Origin: an uncultured Oscillospiraceae bacterium
Lineage (GTDB): Bacteria > Bacillota > Clostridia > Oscillospirales > Oscillospiraceae
Assembly: GCA_934561175.1 (NCBI GenBank)
Contig: CAKTFW010000050.1
Location: 1-9,319, forward strand
Reading direction: 5' to 3'
DNA: 9,319 nt
Part shown: one piece after another, positions 1 through 5,270 of the stretch
Layout of the letters: each line of letters opens with the position of its first letter
How positions within the stretch are numbered: position 1 is the first letter of the stretch
Position numbers and translations under genes: made by a program
The notes under the pieces: model-generated
What the model saw: the letters and a program-made list of their open reading frames with translations, nothing else
The model's database searches: none
What the model was told of the DNA's origin: nothing

Positions 1-1671
1 TATTTAACCAATGACACCCTGATTCCATTTTTACTGCATTGGCAGACAATTCTGTTGCTAATGGGAATTTTAGCTGCTTGTCTGTTGTGTTTCCTTGTGG
101 AATTCAGCAGCTTGATTTATGTATTGGATCAGTCGATGCAATCGCGTAGAACCGGGGTGACGGCATCGGTGGTATTTGGGTTTTTCAATGCCAAGCGGCT
201 GCTGGCAAAGAGAAATCGGAGACCGTTGCCGACTGCGTTGTGCTTATTTCTTGCGGCTGGTCTTATGCAGCTCTCTTTTTATATCACCCTCTATCGCAGT
301 TCAGATCTTCTGCTTCGCCTGGTTCGGCAATATCCACTGATTGCAGCAGCGGGTGCGGGGCTGTTGGTAGTTGTATTTTATACATTGATGCGTGGGCTGT
401 TTTGCCTGCATTATTTTACGGTGGAGCAGTGCAGCGGCCCGGAGGCGATTCGCCGCAGCCGGATTGCAGCCAGAGGAAATACCGCAAAAAATCTGCTTTC
501 CTTGTTGCTGATGCTGCTGGGACAGCTCCTGTTTTTACTGGCAACACTGGCCGTGGGATTGCTGTGCGTATGGCTCTGCGGGCGATTATTCCAATCGGCA
601 GCGGTGTTTCAGCCACTGTTTTATACAGCTGTTTTGATTTTGGTAAGTGCAGCATTGCTTTTGTGTTTTATTTTTGGAACGCCGGTATTTTGTGCGGTAA
701 TTAGTCGACGGTTTTACACAGTGCGGCAGCAGACAGAACTGGCGCCGCTTCATCTTCCACAACAAGAATTGCCGATCCGACGCAGACGGCTGCGGGAGGT
801 CAAGGGTGTTTTGGCTGTCATCCTGACAGTGGCGTTACTGGGAAATGCGGCCTATTATTATGGTGTTTCCATTGGCCGGATCCATCCAAGTGTGGAGTAT
901 CTCCGCAGTGTACAGGTAACGGCGCATCGGGGCGCAGCAGGCTATCCGGAAAATACAATTGCGGCATTTCAGGCCGCAGCGGATGCGGGAGCAGATTGGA
1001 TTGAATTGGATGTGCAGCAAAGTCAGGACGGTGTGCTGTTTGTCATGCACGATTCCAGTTTTTATAGAACGGCAGGCATAGATGCCTATGCTTGGGAGCT
1101 CCCGTTTGACGAGATTGAACAGCTGGATGTCGGATCGAAGTATGGTACGGATTTTTTTGATACCAAGATTCCGAGTTTGAAGGCAGTACTGGAGTTTGCA
1201 AAAGCACAGGGCGTTCAATTGAACATCGAACTTAAGCCAACGGGGCATGAAACAGACTTTGGCGCGCGTGTGGTGGATTTACTCCTAGAGAAAGGGATGG
1301 AAGATCGTTGTGTGGTGGCTTCCCAGAATTATGCGCTGCTGGAACAGGTCAAGCAATATGATGAATCGATTCGGACTGTTTATGTGATGTCCATTGCATA
1401 TGGAAGTATCGGAAAATTATCTGCGGCGGATGACTTGAGTGTGCGGATGCAATTTGCAACGCCTGCCCTCATGAAACGAGCGCATCGAGCTGGAAAACAG
1501 GTGTATGTTTGGACAGTCAATTCAGAATACTGGCTGCGACGCATGATCGTGCAGGGGGCTGATAACATGATTACGGATAATTTGATGCTTGCGCAAAGGT
1601 GCGTGGTGGAGAGTAAGACCAGCAGCCTTGTGAATCGGTATCTGGAATTTTTACTGCGTTTGGGGAATTGA
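1..1671 (+). CDS. Membrane-anchored glycerophosphodiester phosphodiesterase (3' part; start lies outside the window)
   Basis: The reading frame is open from the first base, so the gene begins upstream; 556 residues are visible. The first ~290 visible residues hold about six hydrophobic segments, for example 'LLSLLLMLLGQLLFLLATLA' and a last one around 'VLAVILTVALLGNAAYYYG' just before the enzyme domain. This matches the membrane domain found N-terminal to GDPD in many Firmicutes. The GDPD domain follows: HRG (bases 925-933), PENT (946-957), the metal-binding E-L-D (1003-1011), the second catalytic His in H-D (1048-1053), and I-E-L-K (1225-1236). All hallmark residues are present, so it should be active. 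GDPD enzymes hydrolyse glycerophosphodiesters to glycerol-3-phosphate and an alcohol. With the catalytic domain after the last membrane segment, it probably works at the outer face on lipid head groups or teichoic-acid-like polymers; the substrate is inferred. The gene ends at TGA 1669-1671, followed by its own terminator. Confidence 0.93.
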   Translation, partial: YLTNDTLIPFLLHWQTILLLMGILAACLLCFLVEFSSLIYVLDQSMQSRRTGVTASVVFGFFNAKRLLAKRNRRPLPTALCLFLAAGLMQLSFYITLYRSSDLLLRLVRQYPLIAAAGAGLLVVVFYTLMRGLFCLHYFTVEQCSGPEAIRRSRIAARGNTAKNLLSLLLMLLGQLLFLLATLAVGLLCVWLCGRLFQSAAVFQPLFYTAVLILVSAALLLCFIFGTPVFCAVISRRFYTVRQQTELAPLHLPQQELPIRRRRLREVKGVLAVILTVALLGNAAYYYGVSIGRIHPSVEYLRSVQVTAHRGAAGYPENTIAAFQAAADAGADWIELDVQQSQDGVLFVMHDSSFYRTAGIDAYAWELPFDEIEQLDVGSKYGTDFFDTKIPSLKAVLEFAKAQGVQLNIELKPTGHETDFGARVVDLLLEKGMEDRCVVASQNYALLEQVKQYDESIRTVYVMSIAYGSIGKLSAADDLSVRMQFATPALMKRAHRAGKQVYVWTVNSEYWLRRMIVQGADNMITDNLMLAQRCVVESKTSSLVNRYLEFLLRLGN

Positions 1672-1711
1672 AGATGGTGTGTGGCTATCCGGGAGCGATT
1701 GGATGGCGAGG

Positions 1712-1749
1712 AAAAGCGATGTGGATCTTTGAGGTTCGCATCGCTTTTT
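1712..1749 (+). terminator. Rho-independent terminator of the GDPD gene
   Basis: The left arm AAAAGCGATGTG (1712-1723) pairs with CGCATCGCTTTT (1737-1748) over 12 pairs including one G-T. The intervening bases can pair further around a TTG loop. A run of five T (1745-1749) ends the structure. It lies about 40 bases after the GDPD stop. The A-run on the left arm could also make it work on the opposite strand, but no minus-strand gene ends here. Confidence 0.85.
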
Positions 1750-1810
1750 GCTGTAAAAGAGGCATTTTACCACAACAGACAGGGCATAGATTCTTTCGTG
1801 ATCAACGCAA
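1750..1810. other. Short non-coding spacer
   Basis: This stretch lies between the GDPD terminator and the cysteine desulfurase promoter. Apart from a weak inverted repeat (GTAAAA 1753-1758 with TTTTAC 1765-1770) I see nothing in it. The only reading frame that crosses it is an antisense frame without family resemblance. Confidence 0.6.
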
Positions 1811-1839
1811 TTGACAAAATAGAAATATAAAACTATAAT
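1811..1839 (+). promoter_or_regulatory. Consensus sigma-A type promoter of the cysteine desulfurase gene
   Basis: TTGACA (1811-1816) and TATAAT (1834-1839) both match the consensus perfectly, with the ideal 17-base spacer, which is very A/T-rich. Transcription should start near 1846, giving a leader of about 30 nt. A small inverted repeat ATAG-N10-CTAT (1819-1822, 1833-1836) sits between and over the elements. It might be an operator but is too short to claim. Confidence 0.88.
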
Positions 1840-1874
1840 CCCTACAAGAAAACAAGGAATAAAGAGGCGGGAAA

Positions 1875-3065
1875 ATGAAAGTTTATCTGGATAATGCCGC
1901 AACGACCAAAATGAGCCGAGCTGCGATTGACGCAATGCTGCCGGAATTGGAAGAGAATTTTGGAAATCCATCAAGTTTATATACAATTGGTCAGCACGCA
2001 GCGGAAACGCTGGAGCGCGCGCGCGTTAGCATGGCGGCGCATTTGCATTGCATACCGCGGGAGCTTACCTTTACTTCCGGCGGAAGTGAAGCGGATAATC
2101 AGGCGATTCGCACAGCGGCAGAACTGGGACGGCAGAAAGGGAAAATGCATATTATCTCGACTGCCTTTGAGCATCATGCTGTGCTGCATACACTGGAGCA
2201 GCTGCAGCGAGAGGGCTTTGAAGTGACCTTGTTGGATGTGCATGAGACGGGATTGATTACGGCAGAAGAAGTTGCGGCGGCAATCCGGCCGGAGACCTGT
2301 CTGGTTACGGTGATGTACGCCAATAATGAGATTGGTACAGTTGAACCGATTGCAGAGATTGGAGCCGTCTGCCAGGCAAACGGCGTGATTTTTCACACGG
2401 ATGCCGTACAGGCTGCGGGACATTTGGACATAGATGTACAGCGGGATCACATTGACCTGCTCTCGCTTTCCGCGCATAAATTTCATGGCCCCAAGGGCGT
2501 GGGTGCGCTGTATTGCCGGAAGGGAATTCCGCTGACCAGCCTGATTTACGGTGGTTCACAGGAGCGCGGTAAGCGCGCCGGTACGGAGAATGTGGCTGGA
2601 ATTGCAGCAATGGCGGCAGCTTTTGACGAAGCTTGCCGTAACCAAAAAGCAAATGCAGAAAAGATGACCAGGCTTCGTGACCGCTTAATTGCAGGGCTTT
2701 CCCAGATCCCCCACAGTGCACTCAATGGTGACCCGATCCATCGGTTGCCTGGCAATGTGAACTTTTGCTTTGAGGGAATCGAGGGTGAAGCGCTCCTGCT
2801 GCTGTTGGATCAGCGGGGCATCAGTGCGTCTTCCGGTTCGGCTTGTACTTCTGGAGCATTGGACCCCAGTCATGTCCTGCTGGCCATTGGACGGCCGCGT
2901 GCGGTGGCATATGGCTCGCTGCGGCTTTCCCTGTGCGGGGATAATACAGAGGAGGAAATTGCATATGTACTACGGGTGATTCCGGAAGTGATGACCTATC
3001 TGCGGAATCGATCACCGGCTTGGCGGGATTTGCAGGCGGGAAAACACGCATATGCTCTCTTATAA
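1875..3065 (+). CDS. Cysteine desulfurase, IscS/NifS family, PLP-dependent
   Basis: The enzyme converts L-cysteine to L-alanine and leaves a persulfide sulfur on its active-site cysteine for Fe-S cluster, tRNA-thiolation or cofactor synthesis. The 396-residue protein has the whole class-V aminotransferase signature set. It starts LDNAATT (5-11), then SGGSEADN (68-75), and EHHAV (99-103) whose first His matches the PLP-stacking His. It continues with YANNEIG (148-154), HTDAVQ (174-179) with Asp176 for the PLP nitrogen, and SAHK (199-202) with the PLP lysine Lys202. ASSGSACTSG carries the catalytic Cys324 on the flexible loop typical of IscS-type (group I) enzymes. The ATG at 1875 follows AGGCGGG (1865-1871). 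No IscU/NifU scaffold, IscR/Rrf2 regulator or tRNA thiolase is adjacent, so the sulfur acceptor cannot be told from context. The gene has its own strong promoter and terminator and is probably monocistronic. Confidence 0.95.
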   Translation: MKVYLDNAATTKMSRAAIDAMLPELEENFGNPSSLYTIGQHAAETLERARVSMAAHLHCIPRELTFTSGGSEADNQAIRTAAELGRQKGKMHIISTAFEHHAVLHTLEQLQREGFEVTLLDVHETGLITAEEVAAAIRPETCLVTVMYANNEIGTVEPIAEIGAVCQANGVIFHTDAVQAAGHLDIDVQRDHIDLLSLSAHKFHGPKGVGALYCRKGIPLTSLIYGGSQERGKRAGTENVAGIAAMAAAFDEACRNQKANAEKMTRLRDRLIAGLSQIPHSALNGDPIHRLPGNVNFCFEGIEGEALLLLLDQRGISASSGSACTSGALDPSHVLLAIGRPRAVAYGSLRLSLCGDNTEEEIAYVLRVIPEVMTYLRNRSPAWRDLQAGKHAYALL

Positions 3066-3074
3066 ATAAAATAG

Positions 3075-3111
3075 AAAAAGCTGACATTTCTATTAGAAAT
3101 GTCAGCTTTTT
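3075..3111. terminator. Bidirectional intrinsic terminator between convergent genes
   Basis: A perfect 17-bp stem (3075-3091 with 3095-3111) closes on an ATT loop and carries A5 on the left and T5 on the right. It therefore reads as hairpin plus U-run on both strands. It starts 9 bases after the cysteine desulfurase stop and lies 4 bases from the LysR stop, so it should serve both genes. Confidence 0.93.
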
Positions 3112-3115
3112 AGGG

Positions 3116-3997
3116 TTAAATAGGCTGCCGGACCAAATCAATCATAGCTTGCATCTGCGGAGTAATCCATTTGTCGCGGTGGCAGAACATTTGACGCCAG
3201 AGTCGAATTTCAGGCAGATTGACGCTGAGCCGGACCAGTGCGCCGCACTGCAGGTCTGCTTGCACAAGATATTCCGGCAGATAGGAAACGCCGATGCCCC
3301 TGCGCAGCAGCTTGCAGATTAAGTCGGTATTGCCGACTTCCAGAAATGGCTTGGGCGAAAGCGCTCGCGCTTCCAGTGCTTCTGATAGTGCATCCCGATA
3401 GCTCATGCCGCGTTCGGTCAAAATCAGCTCCTGTGCAAGCACTTCTTCCGGCTCGATCTGTTTGCGATTGGCCAGTGGATGCTGCGGAGCGGAGACAAAA
3501 CAGATTGGTTCTTCTACATCGAGCAGTTTAACAAAGTCCGGTTGCGTGATGCGGCGATCCAGCGTATAGAAAAAATCAACCTCATTGTGCTGCAGCATCC
3601 AGAACATTTCTTCTGTTCCGGCTGTGCGCACCAGCAATTCCACTTTGGGGTGCTGCTGGTGATACTGCTGCAGAATATTGGGGAAAAAGGTTGTACAGAG
3701 CGATTCCGCAGTGGCAAGCCGCAGATTTCCACTTAGATCCTGCGGCGTTTGCATGGCGGCTTTTGCAGTTTCTGCCAGACGGGTTAGCTGCCGGGCATAA
3801 TCGGAAAAGGATTCTCCGTATTGCGTCAGTCGGACGGTCTTGTTGATTCGATCGAACAGACGCACGCCAAGTTCGGCTTCCAGTTGCTGAATGTGAGTTG
3901 TAACAGTCGATTGGGAATACCCAAGCTGCGCAGCAGCTTGAGAGAAGCTGTGCAGTTCCGCGACTTTTAAGAAGGTTTGAATGTTTCTCAGCTCCAT
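3116..3997 (-). CDS. LysR-type transcriptional regulator
   Basis: The product has 293 residues, the usual length for the family. Residues 1-60 form the winged helix-turn-helix, with helix-turn-helix around 17-38 ('SFSQAAAQLGYSQSTVTTHI') followed by the wing 'RLFDRINKTVRLTQYG'. From about residue 90 the periplasmic-binding-protein-like effector domain follows ('ATAESLCTTFFPNIL', 'GIGVSYLPEYLV'). I chose the ATG at 3997 rather than an in-frame upstream ATG at 4054. GGAGG lies six bases before 3997, the LysR domain begins there, and the longer version would run through the promoter. LysR proteins bind T-N11-A type sites and often regulate themselves and a divergent neighbour; here the divergent neighbour is the NUDIX gene. 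The effector cannot be deduced. It ends at the bidirectional terminator shared with the cysteine desulfurase. Confidence 0.95.
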   Translation of the reverse strand: MELRNIQTFLKVAELHSFSQAAAQLGYSQSTVTTHIQQLEAELGVRLFDRINKTVRLTQYGESFSDYARQLTRLAETAKAAMQTPQDLSGNLRLATAESLCTTFFPNILQQYHQQHPKVELLVRTAGTEEMFWMLQHNEVDFFYTLDRRITQPDFVKLLDVEEPICFVSAPQHPLANRKQIEPEEVLAQELILTERGMSYRDALSEALEARALSPKPFLEVGNTDLICKLLRRGIGVSYLPEYLVQADLQCGALVRLSVNLPEIRLWRQMFCHRDKWITPQMQAMIDLVRQPI

Positions 3998-4008
3998 GGT
4001 ATACCTCC
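3998..4008 (-). promoter_or_regulatory. Ribosome binding site that fixes the LysR start
   Basis: The complement of 4004-4008 reads GGAGG, six bases before the ATG at 3997. No comparable site precedes the in-frame ATG at 4054, so the shorter start is preferred. Confidence 0.8.
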
Positions 4009-4025
4009 GGCAGAGAATTATCTTT

Positions 4026-4054
4026 ATCGTATGAGAATTCGGAAGGAAAGTCAA
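4026..4054 (-). promoter_or_regulatory. Sigma-A type promoter of the LysR gene
   Basis: On the minus strand TTGACT (complement of 4049-4054) and TACGAT (complement of 4026-4031) are separated by exactly 17 bases. The predicted start near 4019 gives a leader of about 22 nt containing the GGAGG site. A direct repeat GAGAATT (4013-4019 and 4033-4039 on the plus strand) with a 20-base period flanks the -10 element. It could be part of an autoregulatory operator. Confidence 0.7.
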
Positions 4055-4099
4055 GCGGGAGAAAATATGGATTTGGGACTGGACCAGCTTCCGAATCTT

Positions 4100-4164
4100 A
4101 AAAAGGGAGCGGCTTGTAGTGGACGGCGTTTTGGGAAGGGTTGCGTTTCTGACAAGAAGCCGCT
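4100..4164 (-). terminator. Possible weak minus-strand terminator or imperfect inverted repeat
   Basis: AGCGGCTT (4108-4115) is an exact inverted repeat of AAGCCGCT (4157-4164) and extends with a bulge to ACAAG/CTTGT. On the minus strand the stem is followed by CCC and then a five-T run (4104-4100). It could stop transcripts that run leftwards out of rqcP through the NUDIX gene before they enter the LysR promoter. The 41-base loop and the three C before the T-run make this weak. It overlaps the NUDIX promoter. Confidence 0.3.
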
Positions 4165-4169
4165 ATGAT
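4141..4169 (+). promoter_or_regulatory. Candidate promoter of the NUDIX gene
   Basis: TTGCGT (4141-4146) and TATGAT (4164-4169) are separated by 17 bases. The predicted transcription start is near 4176, leaving a very short leader of about 17 nt that still includes AGAGAGGAG (4176-4184). The -35 element is imperfect, so this is a moderate call. Confidence 0.5.
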
Positions 4170-4192
4170 AAGCGCAGAGAGGAGCGAGACAG

Positions 4193-4660
4193 ATGCTGTT
4201 GACCACGCTTTGTTATTTGGAACAAAATGGATGCTATCTGATGCTGCATCGGGTGTCCAAGGCGCACGACCCCAACAAAGACAAATGGATTGGAGTTGGA
4301 GGAAAATTTGAAGAGGGCGAAAGTCCAGAGGAGTGTGCCTTGCGGGAAACGAAGGAAGAGACCGGACTGACGCTCACGAATTATCGCTATCGCGGCGTTG
4401 TAACTTTTGTGTGTCCGCCGTGGGAGTCCGAGCAGATGCACTTGTTTACTGCTGATGGCTTTACAGGAACCCTGACAGCCTGTGATGAGGGGGTACTGGA
4501 ATGGGTACCCAAAACGCAGATTTACCGTTTGCCGCTTTGGGAGGGAGATCATATATTCCTGCAGTTATTGCAGCAGGACCAGCCTTTTTTCTCCCTCAAG
4601 CTTGTTTACAGCGGCGATCACCTGGAACAGGCGATGCTGAACGGGAAGCAAATCCGTTAA
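4193..4660 (+). CDS. NUDIX hydrolase, MutT/MutX-like (probable 8-oxo-dGTP diphosphatase)
   Basis: The 155-residue protein carries a complete NUDIX box G-x5-E-x7-R-E-x-x-E-E-x-G at residues 37-59 (Gly37, Glu43, Arg51, Glu52, Glu55, Glu56, Gly58). The only deviation is Thr53 at a usually aliphatic position. The preceding 'DKWIGVGGKFEEGES' and the start 'TTLCYLEQNGCYLMLHR' resemble streptococcal MutX-type 8-oxo-dGTPases. Such enzymes remove oxidised nucleotides from the pool before DNA synthesis; the exact substrate is inferred, and another (d)NTP or NDP-sugar is possible. The ATG at 4193 follows AGAGAGGAG with about 8 bases of spacing. It is divergent from LysR and convergent with rqcP, sharing the bases TTAA of both stop codons. 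No terminator directly follows, so its transcript probably continues across rqcP in antisense. Confidence 0.88.
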   Translation: MLLTTLCYLEQNGCYLMLHRVSKAHDPNKDKWIGVGGKFEEGESPEECALRETKEETGLTLTNYRYRGVVTFVCPPWESEQMHLFTADGFTGTLTACDEGVLEWVPKTQIYRLPLWEGDHIFLQLLQQDQPFFSLKLVYSGDHLEQAMLNGKQIR

Positions 4661-4902
4661 GCCTGCAGCTCCCGATACATACCAACGGCATCATCTTTTC
4701 GGACAGCCTCTGCCACCTGCAATACTTCAACCCGCAGTGTTTTCTGCCCAAATCGGATCTCCAGAATATCGCCGATCTTGACATCATAGGAGGCTTTGGC
4801 TGGCCGGTCGTTGACCATGATACGCTCATTGTCACAGGCTTCGTTCGCAATGGTGCGGCGCTTAATGAGACGGGAGACTTTCAGATATTTATCTAATCGC
4901 AT
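4657..4902 (-). CDS. rqcP: RqcP (YabO), S4-domain ribosome-associated quality control protein
   Basis: This 81-residue protein consists of one S4 RNA-binding fold (residues 1-65). It begins 'MRLDKYLKVSRLIKRRT', keeps 'AKASYDVKIGD' and 'RFGQK', and ends with a short charged tail containing 'MY'. This is very close to Bacillus YabO over its whole length. In Bacillus, RqcP binds obstructed 50S subunits with RqcH and tRNA-Ala and helps add poly-alanine tails to stalled nascent chains. The conserved Arg2 and Arg16 are present. Its ATG at 4902 follows AAAGGA at about 8 bases. Only 21 bases separate the ATG from the U-tract of the palindromic hairpin after HU, so there is no room for its own promoter. 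Expression probably comes from read-through of the hup operon. The stop overlaps that of the NUDIX gene tail to tail. A related heat-shock S4 protein (Hsp15/HslR) is a less likely name. Confidence 0.9.
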   Translation of the reverse strand: MRLDKYLKVSRLIKRRTIANEACDNERIMVNDRPAKASYDVKIGDILEIRFGQKTLRVEVLQVAEAVRKDDAVGMYRELQA

Positions 4903-4923
4903 AAGGACATTTCCTTTCCTGGC

Positions 4924-4955
4924 AAAAACGGCGGACGCAGCTGCGTCCGCCGTTT
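4924..4955 (-). terminator. Palindromic intrinsic terminator between hup and rqcP
   Basis: Bases 4926-4955 form a perfect 30-bp palindrome (arm AAACGGCGGACGCAG and its complement). It folds into a GC-rich stem of about 13 pairs with an AGCT loop. On the minus strand it is followed by a run of five T (4928-4924). It lies 12 bases after the HU stop. On the plus strand the hairpin is followed by a T-rich stretch (4953-4970), so it may also stop transcripts arriving from the NUDIX gene. Confidence 0.85.
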
Positions 4956-4967
4956 CTTTCCTTGTTT

Positions 4968-5243
4968 TTATTCTGCAATGGTGTCTTTCAGTGCCTTGCC
5001 AGCCTTGAAGACCGGGCTTTTGGAGGCGGGGATCTGAATAACTTCCTTCGTCTTCGGGTTGCGGCCAGTGCGGGCACCACGAGTCTTAACATCAAAAACG
5101 CCGAAGCCAACCAGCTGAACCTTGTCACCAGCGACGAGGGTTTCGGTAATTGAATCGATAATTGCGCAGAGCGCCTTCTCGGTATCTTTTTTGGAGAGAC
5201 CGGATTTTTCTGCAGCTGCAGCAATCAGTTCAGTCTTATTCAT
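4968..5243 (-). CDS. hup: HU-family DNA-binding protein
   Basis: The 91-residue protein has the standard HU length and order. Helices come first ('MNKTELIAAAAEKSGLSKKD'), then 'VQLVGFGVF' (43-50), and the DNA-intercalating beta arm with 'GRNPKTKE' (60-67) including the conserved Arg61-Asn62-Pro63. It ends with 'IPASKSPVFKAGKALKD'. HU bends and compacts DNA as a dimer, without strong sequence specificity. The start at 5243 follows a perfect AGGAGG (complement of 5255-5260) with a rather long 11-base spacing. It lies 27 nt downstream of mazG and is followed by the palindromic terminator, which fits higher expression than the next gene. No separate promoter is obvious in the 27-nt gap; one could lie inside the end of mazG. 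Confidence 0.96.
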   Translation of the reverse strand: MNKTELIAAAAEKSGLSKKDTEKALCAIIDSITETLVAGDKVQLVGFGVFDVKTRGARTGRNPKTKEVIQIPASKSPVFKAGKALKDTIAE

Positions 5244-5270
5244 GGTTTCAGTTTCCTCCTGTGTATGTGT

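Noticed and set aside
1651..1986. Minus-strand open frame of 111 codons across the GDPD-cysteine desulfurase spacer
   Set aside because: It runs through a clear terminator, a perfect promoter and the start of the cysteine desulfurase gene on the other strand, and its product resembles nothing.
3998..4054. Upstream in-frame start of the LysR gene adding 19 residues
   Set aside because: The extension would be translated from the promoter region, lacks a ribosome binding site and is not part of the LysR fold; the ATG at 3997 has GGAGG at six bases.
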